DNA of 64,000 bases, taken from positions 3,162,001 to 3,226,000 of the forward strand of contig JAUTDP010000007.1 in NCBI GenBank assembly GCA_033439795.1. The letters are read 5' to 3'. The position numbers and the translations under genes were made by a program. Positions 34,048-47,000 of this stretch are shown piece after piece (the first letter of the stretch is position 1; every line of letters begins with the position of its first letter). The notes under the pieces were generated by a model that was not told where the DNA came from, ran no database searches, and was given only the letters and a program-made list of their open reading frames with translations. Source of the DNA: Sordaria brevicollis. Taxonomy: Eukaryota; Ascomycota; Sordariomycetes; Sordariales; Sordariaceae.

Positions 34048-36706
34048 TACTCCAACCTTTTCCGGCCCACCTCATCCACGGACGAATGCTATGCCGGTTG
34101 GAGAGCGGAGGCTATGATGGTGATGGGATTCGGCTCAATCTCTCATCATGCTGTCCCCTCACTGTTCCCCTCCACTCCCCTCCACATTCATCCTCCCGCG
34201 CCTACCGTTCGACTCCTCACAGACCCGCTACCATGTCTCCAGCGTGCGGTTGTTATCCAGGGACCCTCACTCACCTGGCCTGACGGGAGGTGCCAAGGTT
34301 GCATGTCAAAGTGTGGTTCTTCGGATGCTGTGCGGAATGCCATCACTTGACTGGTCGTCGGCGATACTTTGAGACGGCCCAGGGAAGGGTAGAAGCCCAG
34401 GGACGGCTGCCTTTCCGGGATCGGGCCTTGATTGGCATGGATAATGGCCCGAAGCCTTGTCAGCCGGCGCAGGGCCAAGGTAGTGGGTACCTGGATATCT
34501 CGATGCCCATTTGCGCGGTTTTAAAGAAAGTTGGAGAAGGGGTGGGTTCGCCCGCACGTCGAACAGCGTCACTGCATCCACATGGACTTTATGTTGTACC
34601 AGGCGCCAGAGCCGCTTCTCTAGGTATTTGCTGGTACCTTGATGGTCACTTTACAACTCGGACTGAAGCTGCTGGTCGTCGTTGGCAAACAATGGAAAGT
34701 TTTTTTTTTTTTCCTTTTCGCCTCGCTCTCCAACTTCTCGGTTCAACTACGGGGAGATTTCCCGGGCAAAACGCCTTTATCCAAGGCCTGTCTCAGCTGA
34801 CCTGGAAAATCTTCAAATCTGTCAACTTGAAGAAGTCGTGTTTGGGGCAATTGTTGGAGCCGCTGGAGCCCGTGATGGTGCGGGTGGTGGGTTTGGATAA
34901 GACCCGGTAGCCCGGCTTAAAGTTCCCATTTAACCTATTTAACCGGAGCCAACCAGAGGCCGTGGCTAATATGAAAGCGCGAAAAGTGGTGGATAGAGTT
35001 TGGAGTGGGTTTGACAGATGGTCTCCACCCCCGTTGTTCTTCGACATGGGGTTGACGGGGCGGCGCTAGGATATTTGGCAAAAAGGCACAAAGGCCCCCA
35101 TTGATGCATACCACGGTGAAGAGTGGGTCACCGAAGAATCAACGTCAGTTCAACTTTCGCTCATCTTCAACTTGTCCACGTCAACTGAAGGTGGGCAAGA
35201 ATTCTTACTCAAATCTTTTCCGCTCTGTAGGTCAAATTTCCTGCTCTCTATTATTGTATGGGCAGAGGAAATACTCATCTTCCGTCCAGGTTTACATATC
35301 ATGGAGTGTCTGTCGTCAAATTGCTTTTACTATTGACACTCGAACTATTATAAATACCAGCTCAGTCCAGTCTTTGGTGGCCTTTGCATCTTCAAAGGTT
35401 TATGCCGGCTCATCTTGAAAGCCGCAATGGGTCGAGCCTTCATGTGATCTTCAGCAACTGTTGACCGAGTCATTCTCATACTGGAAAAATGAAAGGCGCC
35501 AACAATATGCTGGCACGCAGCCCAGCTTCCGGTGGTCATTCCAATTCCTTTTTTCCCTGAAACTTCTTCCATCGGTATCGAGGTGCTGGGTGAGATCGCC
35601 TTCCTGGAAACCACATCAAAAGCAAACCAGTTTGGTTCGCAGAGTTCGATCACGACCATTCATCACTGAACGAAACAACAAGGCCTGGCCGGGAGCAGTA
35701 CCCACGACGAGCACCGGCCTACAAGACTGTCAAGACATGCTCCGAATCGAGGTATGTATCCTCAAGGACATCGTTGACATCCTCGTCCAATAACAGCGAG
35801 GTTCCTCATGGTGGAGCATGACCGGAAGTTCCATAGGTACCAGCTCCGATCCTGTGAAAGCACATTGCCCTTATGCAAGTGTTATTTCTCATTCTCGACA
35901 GCGATGAACTCTGTTACCTAAGAGGCACAGTTGACATCTTTAGTCACTACACTAATTGCACGCTTCAAGTAAACAAATCCTGACGTCCACGATCCATCTC
36001 ACATCAATCCACGGATCACTGTGACTGTTACCCCAACCAACAGCGGTGCCACCATACCACCCACCCTGGAACTCGATGCAGCTGACCCGTGGTCTCGATA
36101 CCTTTCTTGCGGGTCCTCGCAGTCCTCAGCATCCTCCCTCCTCCGCGTTAGTGGAGCTGGTCCGCGGAAGCTAATCCGAACAAAAAGGCGTGTTCCTCGC
36201 TTCGATGCCTCTGGAAGGATTAGGTCGTGGCCAGCTTCCTGGTTACTGATGGAGTGTGCATGTACTTCGGGCCAGCAAGAAGGATCAGTCTCCTGGCTGC
36301 CATCGGTCGACGATATCGTTATGTGCCTGCCAAGCTTGCCTTTAAGTGTATTAAACCATGTAAGCATGGGAGTATCCGAGGTTGATTGCCTCTAAAGGGG
36401 GGACGGCGATGTCTGGTTCGCCCTAACATGCAACTTTCAGCCCTACGGATCTCCAGGAACTCCCAGTAGGCCCCACTCTGGCATCATCCATTTTAGAATC
36501 CAGGTTCCAGAAGAACTATGGTTCCCAAATATGGAAGAGTACGTACATACGAGCTCAGCCAAAGAGAGCGGTGCAGTGTGTACACACATTCCGGGCACCG
36601 CGTAAGCACAAATGGCAGTCGGCAAGAAAGCTGTGTAGCCGGTAGGTAGAGGTAGGTAAGTACCCAGTACACTCTATTGCTTGAAATATTCTCTTTTCTC
36701 GTGATT

Positions 36707-38599
36707 CTAGCCCAGTCCTTGACTCTGCCCGCCTTGTGGGTTACCAGTACCAGTAGTACCATTGGTGTCCAGCCCATAATTGGCATACGAACACCTGCAG
36801 ATATCTGCCTCATCCACCACGTTCATGCCATTCAAATCTCTCTCTTCTACCGGCACCGCCATGGCCCTTGCAACATTATCATTATTATTGTACCCATCAA
36901 ATACCACCGAGTTTCCCTGAGCATCCCTGCAATCCGGCGCTTTCTTTCCATTACCCCTCTCATCCTCCTCATAAGTCTGCTCCAGCGTCAACTGAACGGC
37001 AAACGGCCACGGCGCAAATTCATTGGTCGCATTTATTATTGGCGTCGACACGTTGGTAATACTAGCCGGGTAACTCGCCCTCATGCGCGTCCAGATTGTG
37101 CCGCGGACGATGGTTTGATTATACCAGCATATTGCTGGTGCTGGTGTTGGTGTTGCTGTCTCTTGCAAAATCTCTGCGGCATCTCTTCTCACTGTTCTCT
37201 TCTTGAACCATCTTCTGCGTTTTGAAGGAGGCGTCCCGCTGTTTCTTTTCTGATCTCCGATATGAGCCGAAGCTGAGGACGAGGCGGTCGGCGATAACGA
37301 CGATGATGATGACGATACAGCTATTGCTATTGTTGTTGTTGTTGTTGTTGTTGTCGGCGTCGTTGTCGAAGACGAAGCTGTTGAAGATGCGCCGCTGCTG
37401 CCACCTGAAGCACCACTAACATCTGGGACCACAGCTTTCGCCATCGTAAAACTGAAAGTGAACCGCTCGCTCGGTTGATTTGCATCGATCATCGTCAAGT
37501 TGACATCCCGAAACGTGCCGGTCGGCGAGAAGGGGTCATCAGACGAGGAGATGACGTAGGAGTAGCTAGTTACAGGACGGATGATCCAACGGAAGGAGGC
37601 AGCGGCAGATAGAGAGCTGCTCTCGTTTGCTGCCATGGAGGGGGAGTAGAGCGTATAGGGGTAACATCGCCATAGGGATGGGTTTCCTTGTGGCGCGCAT
37701 GAGGCTGAGAGGTTGGTTAGGGCGGCGGTAAAGGTGTATGAGCCCGCGGGGAAGAGGTCGGTGGGTAATGGAGGGTCGGGGTCGTCGTAGGAGTGTTTCC
37801 TGGTGGAAGACTTCGTGTCAGTGTTCCTTGCTGAGAGAGACTCGCGGGAACAGAAACCATGTGCGAGGGCGAGCACCATCTCATTCTTTTTGATAAGAAA
37901 AAAAGAGGGACAAGATCAATATGAGCCTTACCTTTTCCTCAACCCAACTGTCAAGCCAAGCGCCAATCCCACAATCAACCCAACCACCAAGATGCCCAAA
38001 ATGACCAGCTTATACCACCCCCTCCGGGATTTGGGTCTCCTTACCCAACCCCCTAACGCCCTCTCTTTACAATCTTTCCCTCCTCTCCTCTCCGTTTCCC
38101 TCCCATCCCCGCTCTCCCCCTTCGCTATTGTTCGCGCCGGACCGTAACTGGCCTCGGACAACGCCGCCCCTTTTCCTTTTCCCTTCCCCTTCCCCTTTGT
38201 GACAGTGCCATCCGCCGCCGTGTCCGTCAAGACCTGCGGTATCACCCACCTCTCACTCCCATTACTATTAAGCGGTATCGACCTCACACTCCCCACATCC
38301 CCTCCCACAGCTCTTATCCCCGGCACCCTTCTCGTTTTCGGCACATATTGCGGTACGCTGCTTGACCGCGACAGTGACGGCCGGCTGATGCTGCCGCTGC
38401 CGGCTGACGAGCCCGAATATGAACCCGAACCCATATATGAGTTACTCCTTGTTGATGAAGCCGGTCGTCGGTGCGGCGAGCGTGGTGGGGCTGTGGGTGT
38501 TGTTGCTCCGTGTCGTGGGTCGGATGATGCGTCCTCGGCGATGACGGGCATGGGGATGGGTGTGGAGGAGCGGACTGAGCGGCGGCTTCCGGGGGCCAT
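36707..38599 (-). CDS. Putative type II membrane protein, Ser/Thr-rich ectodomain
   Basis: Exons (minus): 38599-37932 and 37799-36707; 586 aa. I do not recognise a named family. Residues 1-195 are a disordered, Ser/Arg/Pro-rich cytoplasmic-type head with a GKGKGKGKG run. One membrane helix follows at about 196-219 (KLVILGILVVGLIVGLALGL), flanked by RRGW and RKRK. The C-terminal ectodomain has a conserved-looking core (LFPAGSYTFTAALTNLSASC, NPSLWRCYPYTLY, SFRWIIRPVTSYSYVISSSD) with N-glycosylation sites, a poly-Ser/Thr stretch and a Cys-containing end (ICRCSYANYG). The intron (132 bp) uses GTAAGG and a CCACCAG acceptor after a CTGAC branch; this choice removes a stretch that otherwise reads open from 37879. 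A positive-inside bias supports type II topology. Possible surface sensor or wall-associated protein, by composition only. Confidence 0.75.
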
Positions 38600-41361
38600 T
38601 TTGAGTGTCTTGGGTTCCTCCTCTTTATATCATATGTTGCGTTGAGGGTTGAGGTGATTTTGGTACCGAGCTTGAGTGTTCCCTGTCATTAAGGGCTTGG
38701 GTATATGGGCGAGTGACCCTCCCCTCCAGTCCCGGCCCGGCGAGGGAGTTCAAGAAACGTGGGTATGATTGATGATAGTTTGTATTCTCTTATACTTAAT
38801 TTTGCCGAAGTTGATCGAACTGCTATCTCAGCAAGTTGAGATGTCCCGGTAGCTTTTGCGAGAAGAGATTGTTAAGTGGTTTAGAGATAGGTTGGGGCCG
38901 GGAAACGTCGAGAAAGGAGGAGGAAGGTTGTCGTGGGAGAGAAGCTGTGAAGACGCCCTCTTAGAGAGAAAGAAGGGTTCGATAGAAGAGAGATTGGGGG
39001 TTTTGCTACCTCCGCCTCATCATTAACATGCCATCCCTTTCCTGTTTCCTGTCAAGTGTCGGAGGACTGGGATAGTGCCGTATCGTATCGATAAGAAGCA
39101 GGCGCTGGAGGACTTCAACTAGTGTTTGCAAGTTTTCGTCGATGGCGTCAAAGACCGAAATTGGCCTGGCCCGCCTGGCTGTGGGAAAGGCTAAGGGCAA
39201 GGAAAAGAATAGAAATATTAAGATTGGTGGTGGTGTATATGGTGAAAGGTCTTCTCTCTCAGATGATGATATGACGATTTTTTGAACCTCACCCTTGAGA
39301 TTCCCACAACTTCCAGTTTTGGGGCTGGCCAGCTAATAATGTATAAGACCGTTCTGGTTCACCTTTTTTCTCTCTCTTTTCTTTTTGTTTTGTGAATGAA
39401 TTTGGTTTCTTGTGGATTTGTGATCTTGATCGGACTTTTTGCCCAGCCTTTAACTACTGCACTGTATGTTCCTCTTTGCTGACAGCTTTTTGAAAAGGGA
39501 ACAAACAGCTTTGTCGATCATTTATGCATGGATGATCTTGATCCTGTTCTTGTGTACTGCCGAGAAAAACCAGGCGTTGCTGAGAGGCGGGGACACTTAT
39601 TTTCTGGCATCGGGATGAATGTGAAAACGCAAAGGCTGGAGGCTGGTCGGCTTTGCTTTGTGGTCAATGAAGAACCTGGTTACGTTGGCTGGCCGGGCGG
39701 TGACCAAGAGGAACCGAGGGGAAGGAGAAGAAGAAGAAGACAATACTGAGATATTGGAATTGGCAAATGTGATGAGGACGGGAATATTTCGAGGCGTTTG
39801 TCAAGAAAGCCACCACATAGGGCGCAATTTTAAGATTGAGCTGTGATAATAGTCCTTCCCTAACAGGACTCGATGCGCGCGCCAGCGGTCTTTACTGAAG
39901 AACAGACAGAGGTCCTCGTTGCGTCACTGGGCCTTTTACCTATCTCATATCTGGACAAGGGGCATGGAGTAGGATTGGGATTCATCGGTTGCCCTTCTTT
40001 CTTGATCTGTTCATCTTGCCATTGACAAGGCTCTCCCGAGGTTGTAACGCAGGACTTGTCGGTGTCCTCTTCTTCTTCCTATCCCAACCTTCCATCGATT
40101 CTCGCCCACCGATTCTCGAAGCCAGCCCATTCTCACGCCTAGATGCTTCTCCCCAAAAGGAACACTCATCTAAACCTTATCGGTGACCCTATATTGTCCG
40201 CCGTTCCATTCTCATAGTGATCACGGGGGCACATGAAGAGATGCTCAACCCGGTGTTCTGGTCGCATTGAATCATTGACGTTGCTGGTGTCCTGCTTGCT
40301 GTGTGGCTGGCCGTTCGGCACACAAACCCCTGAAGGTCAAGCTCCCAACCCCGGAAAGAAGCTGCAGGTGAACATGGCCGAGCGATTGGCCAAAGAAATT
40401 GACTAGTGATGAAATGAGGATCGCGGGGAGGCGCTCTGCTCAAAGCGGCATAGGGCGGAAGTGGCTTGCATTCTGGATGATGAAAGAGTGGGCTGCCATC
40501 GGCCGTTCGCTATTGATGCAGGAGTCAGGGCGCTATTGAATGTCGGAAATCTTGGATGCATAGGGTCATTTTCTTGCGCACATAGGGTAAAACTTCCTTC
40601 CGGTAGCCATCCCGCCGGAGTCAACCGCTCAAAAAAATGGAATGCATCGCCCCAAATTCGGGATTTTGAGCGTCTCTTTCAATTCCTTTGAAACGGCTTG
40701 GTGAAATTCTAAAGCCATTCCATCAAAAGACCAATAAACCAAAAAGCGAAGCCGTTCAGTTGTTGGAACTACGAGAGAGGACCCCCTCGTGAAAGCGCAC
40801 TTACAATTTGGGGGGACGGGAGTTGGGGCTTGGCGCGGTTGGGAGCTAGAGATTGGTTAGAACACTTAGAAAAGTGGGTTTACCCTATGTGCGCAAGAAA
40901 ATCACCCTATGTATCCAAGAATTTCGATTGAATGTGATGCCCGCTTCGAGTTTGAGGTGAGGAGCATGTCGGCCGCGAACGTCTTCAGGCAGAATGGGGG
41001 CCGGAGGAGGGTCTAGCGAAGTTCTCAAGAGGCCATGCCACCTTGGCATATCGAGTCTTCTGATATGCGACACCAATTGAGTCGGAGCGGAGAAAAGAGC
41101 TTGAGTTGAGATTTGTTACCATATGGAAGAATGAGAAGAAAAGAATCAGACCACGAGCATGTGGTACATGACGAAAGTGATGGGTAGATATATATACGCG
41201 ACAGTGCTTCTTGATATCTATTCAAAAAAGACTGGCCGCCCTCCTAGCGACTCCGAAATCAAACAATCCAACGCCCATCGAGCCTGTGTCTCGGAATCCC
41301 AGGAAGAACGATAAGAACCACAACTCATACACGGATTGGGCTTCAACCTTACTCGGCACGC
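38600..41361. other. Intergenic: promoter of membrane-protein gene and 3' flank of ABC transporter, with a MULE-type MITE
   Basis: 2.76 kb. Apart from the inverted-repeat element at 40544-40926 no gene is recognisable. A small hairpin TCTCAGCAAGTTGAGA occurs near 38830. Confidence 0.55.
40544..40926. mobile_element. MITE of Mutator (MULE) type, 383 bp, 9-bp target duplication
   Basis: A 41-bp inverted repeat core at 40551-40591 and 40879-40919 matches at all but two positions. Each arm contains CATAGGGT twice around TTTTCTTGCGCA. Seven further bases on each side (CGGAAAT left, CGAAATT when the right end is reversed) extend the repeat to the ends, giving arms of about 48 bp. Immediately outside is a perfect 9-bp direct repeat ATTGAATGT at 40535-40543 and 40927-40935. 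Nine-bp duplications with long inverted repeats are the hallmark of Mutator-like elements. The 285-bp interior has no coding capacity, so it is non-autonomous. It lies about 440 bp beyond the 3' end of the ABC transporter gene. Confidence 0.9.
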
Positions 41362-44018
41362 TCAGTTCTCCGTCTCGGTCGCATCTTCATACTCTGCCTC
41401 CGTCTCCGTGTGCTCTCCCTGCGTAGCCTCCTCGTACTCGGTCTGATCAGTTTCCTCCTCAGGACGAATGATCTCGACAGTGGAGTCGCCAATCGAGCGT
41501 GCTTCAATGGTGTTCTCGGACTCCGTCTGTGTAGTTTGTCCCTCCTCCTTTTCCGCGTAAGGGGGCGGGGCAAGGTTCTCACCACCCTCAACCCAGACCT
41601 TGTTGAGCTCCTTCTCAATCTCCTCACGGCGTGCCTTCCACTTCTCAACTTGCGCAAGACGTTCGCGAAGATCGTGCAGCTCGCGCTCAACGTGCATCTT
41701 CTCGCTCTCGGTACCGATGCGCTGCAGCTCCCACTCGTCGCCGCGCTCACCCATGCCGAGAACCAGGTTGTACATGTGGTACTTCTTTAGAGAGGCGCGG
41801 GTCGAGATGGTGATCAAAGCTGTAAATTAAAGTTAGCAAGTGTTTGCTGTGTCCAAGACGGGCATTGTTACTTACTGATTCCCTTCTCCTTGCAAGTCTC
41901 GTAGAGTAATCCCTCGACATCGCTGGACACGGCACTTGTGCCCTCGTCAATGAAGGCATATTGTGGCTCATGGTAAAGAAGACGAGCAATAGCGAGTCTC
42001 TGCTTCTCACCACCGCTCAGAATGTCCTTCCACTCCTTGCGGGTGTCCCAGCCACCTTCACGCTCAGGCAGGTATCCCAAGCGTGCTTGATCTAGGGCGC
42101 GCTTCAAGTCGTACTCGTTCTTGCGTTTCTCACGCATGTCGGCCTCGCCATCTGGGTAGATGACCTGATCACGCAGCGTGCCAATGCTAAGGTATGGCCG
42201 TTGAGGGAGGAACATGATGCCATCCTCGCCGTTGTTCTTCGGCCGGCTCACAAGACCCCTGTATACTGGCCAAAGCCCGGCAATCACTCGCGCAATCGCA
42301 CTCTTGCCCACGCCATTAGGTCCGGAAATTAATAAATGCTCGCCGCGACGAACAACCATAGAAAGAGACTCAAGAAGCTCCTCGCCTCCTTGTGGCCAAA
42401 GCGCGGGAGCGACAATGGGAACATTCTCCAAGCGGACACCGTCGAAGCCCTTCTGGATGGTGCCCTGCACATCCGACAACGAGTAGAGTTCGTTTTCGCG
42501 ACCTCTGACGTAGTAAGCGTTCGCATGAGCTCTGTGAAGGGTCGAGATGAGCGTATACACGCGACTGGTGTAGCCGGCCAATTCTGAAAGGTCCTTGATG
42601 GAGTACATCATACGGCCACCAGCATCAGCAAGCGAGAGCATGAGACGCTTGTTGGTAATGAAGTCCTTCATGCGGGTACGTTCGCGACCACCCTTCTCAG
42701 CGTGCTCAGCCTGTTGCTCGCTCGCGCCTCCAAGACCTCCCCAAGCCGGCAAGAAGACCGGAAGAGATGAAAGAAGGTAGCCGTAAGCGCTCCAGCTGTA
42801 CTTGAGGATGAAGTCTTCGAGGATGTTGTATCGGATCTTGAGCATGTAGATACCCTCCATCCAGTTCTTGAGGGACTTGAATTCCTTATTCAGGAAGGTC
42901 TTCTCCATCTCGGCGCCGCCGTAGAAAGCAATCTCCTCCGCGTTTGCAATCAGGCGCGCATGCAAGCCTCTGAAGTCACCCTCCTTCCGTCCTTCCACAG
43001 CCTTGAGTTTGCCGAAAGGTGGCGAGAGTCGGCGTAGAATGCTAGCCGTCAGGAAGTAGTTGCTCAGGAGACCAGTGAGGGCTAGTGGTCCAAGTGAGCG
43101 GTAAAGTTGGTAGTTGAAGACGCAAATATCGACAAATGGCTTTCCGAGGGAGGAGTAAAGATTAGCGGCAGCCGCGCAGAACAGAGTCAGGTCCTGCGTG
43201 ATAAACTGATCCGCCCCCTGCCCGACGCCGCCGTCCAAGTTGGACAACTTATAGTAGTTGAGATTATCGTTGAGATACAGGTCGTGGATGTACCGAGTAA
43301 GACGCGTTCGGAAAGCAATCGACACCTTGGATTCGAGGTATTTGATGGTAGCGTTGACGTAGGAAGCAAAACCGCCTAGTCCGCACCACTTGACAATACC
43401 CAGGAGGAATTGCTTACCGTTGCCAGCCACTAGATCACGAACAATTTCGCCGTCGAGACGAGCAACAACGAGGGAAAGGTACGTGCGGAGCATGAGGAAG
43501 ATTCCGTGGCTGACAAGCAAACCAGCCTCCTTGCTCTTCCACCGTGGGACCATGATGCTCATCAGGCTGAGGAACTGGTGGAGGAAGGCAAGGTTAAGGC
43601 CGGGTTTCGTCTGCGCCGAAGGGACATGGCCGTCGCCGAGACCTGAAACCCTTGGAGGGTTCAGGAACAGACGTCTATGGGCCTCAAAGGTGAGGGGCTT
43701 GGTGCTATGGATAACAACCTTGGAGGTGCCGTCCTTGTAGGGAACGTAAATGGTCCTCGATCCGTCCTTGTTGTGCAACCACGAGTTTGTGCGCACCAGC
43801 TTCCGACCCTGCTCCCTATCCTCACGTCTGCGCTTCCACCATCTCCGCGTGCCCTCGCCTGATAATATGATGGATGTTGCAAGTGCAAGGGTCGCGAGAA
43901 GGCGTGTCGTCCTGGTCGTCGTCTTCAACTTGGAGCGGATGATCTCGGTGTATTTGTTGATGAAACTGGCGATGGCCTCTTCGGCCGCGGAGCCTCGTAG
44001 GGTTGATTGTGCCGCCAT
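41362..44018 (-). CDS. Peroxisomal ABCD-type half transporter (long-chain acyl-CoA)
   Basis: Half ABC transporter of subfamily D (yeast Pxa1/Pxa2, human ALDP), importing long-chain fatty acyl-CoA into peroxisomes for beta-oxidation; it acts as a dimer. Exons (minus): 44018-41876 and 41819-41362 with a 56-bp intron; 866 aa. The N-terminal membrane domain contains the ABCD motifs NPRYV-like region NLNYYKLSNLDGGVGQGADQ and the EAA-like loop NAEEIAFYGGAEMEK. The nucleotide-binding domain has Walker A GPNGVGKSA (about residue 565), Q-loop FLPQRPY, signature LSGGEKQR (about 665), Walker B plus following residues YAFIDEGTSAVS (about 690) and an H-loop replaced by LITISTRAS. The last 110 residues are a coiled coil (ERELHDLRERLAQVEKWKAR) and a very acidic Glu/Thr tail. 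Which of Pxa1 or Pxa2 it matches cannot be settled by eye. Confidence 0.93.
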
Positions 44019-47000
44019 GATGTTGCTGGGCGTCGCTAGGCGTCACCGACGTACACTTCAGGTCTTATTCTGTCCCGAACGATCCTCGGGGATCAACAAG
44101 CAACGCTTGCCCTTAGCATCAGGGCCGGAACAAAGCACGCGCGGCTGGACGTAAGATAATACAGGCGATGCGACGAGTGCGCTTCAAACGGTGTTGAAGG
44201 AAGCCAGTCCTCTTTGGCGATATGGCGACAAAGGTAATCGCGTGTTGTTGTTGACGAGGTTGAGCTTGTATGTGCAAGAACGAATTATAATCAATAGAAA
44301 CCTCAAGGCGAAAAGAACAGTGTTTACACTAGTGTACGGACTGACACGATGCCGACAGGATGATGACGGATCGAGAATTGGTTGAAATGCCGTGTCAAGA
44401 CAGAGATGATGGTTAGCATGGTGGCCGACAGTAGTAGCATGGCCGTGGCATGTGATCGATGTACAGAATGACCCCCCAGGCGGTGTTTCGACTGCGAACA
44501 TTCCGAGGCCAAAGTGCATCGTGAACCAATGAGAAGCCGTCATTTCACCAGCAAAGAAGCAACGTCATCACCTGCATCGGTTTCAGTCCCACTCTTGTCC
44601 TGGGGAAAGCTGGGGAAGCCTTCTTGGACTCTTGGAGCACAGGCCACCTCTCCCCCAGATTCCCCATTGTCCTGCCAGAATAGTCAAAGAATTCGTCGGC
44701 AATCTTCAGCCATGTGCCTGACGGGAGTTCCATGTTCTCCAAATCTGGGATTTTCTGTTTCTTCGTCACTACTGGAAATGGAGTTCCCGGCCACGGGCAA
44801 AGTGGGTGTCATGACAAATGGACCAGCAACAGCCACGGTTAAGTAGATCCCGGCCGACTAGGTACTACCAGTGAAGTCTAGGCAGGTTAACAATTTCCGC
44901 AAGGCGTTCTTAACAAGGCTCAAGAAATTTGACTTCAAGAGTACGAGAGAAGAAGCGGATGGATTTTGAAGCCCACGTTGATAGAACGTCAACATCGGCT
45001 CCAAGGACTCGGGGCTCGGTCTTGTTTTCTGGCCTGGCGTTGGTCCTTGCCGTCGGGGCTTAGTACTTGGGGTCGAACTCGGGAGTAGGCAACTTGCCTT
45101 GAGTAACCGGCGCTCTATTTGCGGACCATGGCCTGCGTCTCGCCTCGTGCTCACGAGGTATTTGGAGTGCTATGGATGGGGTCGGTATCGATTCCTGTAG
45201 GCGGATTTCGCAAGAATGGAAGCTTACGGTTTCAACCCGCGCCCTCCTCCGCGTCAGGTACCGAAGGTCAGGTACGCATGCAGAAAGGAGGTGAAGATGC
45301 GCATAGGACGGCTTCGACATCGCTTGGCTGCATTTTTTTTCTTTCTCGTCTTTGAGGCTTCTTGGGGCAATGGAACGAGTTGACAAGCAACAAGACTTTC
45401 ATACCAAAAGAGAATTGGATTTCCCTTTGTATGAATTGGCCTTCCAACAATCCAATCCACTCGTCTAAGACGGATCAGAAGCTCCCTGGGCTCTTCATTC
45501 AGCGTCGACCACTGTGCAAAGAAGCACTTTAATAAAGTGGACAAGACTGTGACGAGCTAGACGGCGGCCGATGTGAGTGGTCACGGATCACCACAGCGCA
45601 TGGTCCCGGATCTAACCCATCACTGTAACGGGCGCCAACATGGCCAATCATAGGCCCTATTTGCAGCTCCCAAGCTTCTTTTGGCTCTGGAACGGTCGTT
45701 GCCAACTGGGGCTGCTCAGGGCTGGGCGAGGTCCAGCATCCCCGGGCCGAGGAATGCGGTTGACAGAAGGGGCATCCAGCATGCTGCAAGGCGAGTGTGG
45801 GTTGATTTGTGCCTGTTGGATGGAGCCGTGGAGGCTACTGTGGACTCTCGACATCCGGGTTGCCCTGGCGTACCTGGAGAGCGTCGTTGAGAGCCAGCGA
45901 GTTGGCTGTCGACATTTCCAAGGGAGTTGTTCGGCGGTGGAGAGCTTGTTCTTGACTTGAATTCTGAAACACGCCGACAGGGGAGATGGAGATTTGGCCG
46001 TCTATGCAAAGTCTATACGTATGGCAGGAGAGTTCAAGAGGCACCCTGAAGTGTACCCGTTCATGAAGCATTTCCGGTAGTATCCTTCTTCGTTACCTCT
46101 AGACCATCGAGCTTGTGCTTCATATGGGGACGCACTCATAAACCGATGCCCTGGTGGTATTGGACCCACGGAAAAAAAGAATGGAGCCTGCCTCTTTACC
46201 TCCATATAGGAACACCGGTGGCCGCTTCATCACCCCTACCATCCTCATTAAGGAGCCTCACTGGCTGGTTGGGTGAGCAAATCTAATCATTTGAGACCAG
46301 AACCAGGTCAATTCCATTATTACTTGCTGGATGGGGTTGGACGCGCGATGAGGTGGAGTCTCCTTTCTCACCAATTGAAGAGATCCCGTCACCAACGTCT
46401 CTGGGATCTACAAGGCACATACAGTAACCATTGCTCAGCGTGCCCAAAAGTCACCAACAGAGTTGAAAGACAAAAGAACTCTCAAGAGCGGTCAACATCA
46501 AGCTGACCTTTTTCTCTAGGCTGCAAGTACCGTTGCCAGGTGATAGCTCCAGGCCAGGGTAGGGGAGCAGAGGACACAGTCGCACGGCCATGGAGGTGAA
46601 CAGGGTATGTGGCGGAAATTTGACGGAACTGCTTTACTGACAACCTAGCTATGCCTAGCATTGATGGGAGATAAGGCGCCCATGGGATGAGATGAGCCCT
46701 TCGGGGGAACAATTGACAGCCTCAAGGAACGGGACGGAAGTCCCATTGGGTTCCACCGGTGTCTGACAGTCAGCACGTTCCGCCATCATCTAGGAGCTAT
46801 ATCGACTTCAGCTGAAGCCGTTGATAGGTGAGTTCGGAGCCTTGGGTGAGAGAAGTCGACGTGTGAAGACACAAGGTGTCGTCCAATACAGAGGTTAGCG
46901 TAAACGCGGTAGCTCGGCCGGGGCATGTTGTTGACTTCAAGAGACGGGGCCATGCTGCGAATTCCTTTGAACATCATCCGGCGGAAATTGGTATCTGAGT

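Larger units (their letters stand above)
33533..36706. other. Intergenic: xylose reductase promoter and 3' flank of the type II membrane protein gene
   Basis: 3.2 kb. The first 200 bp are the xyl1 promoter, followed by a MITE (33725-34047). From 34050 to 36700 I recognise no gene. A 206-codon open frame at 34290-34910 has no family resemblance and ends in low-complexity sequence. Confidence 0.55.

Noticed and set aside
34290..34910. 206-codon plus-strand frame between xyl1 and the membrane protein gene
   Set aside because: No family resemblance, includes a poly-Phe run from a T-tract, and there is no promoter or splice context.
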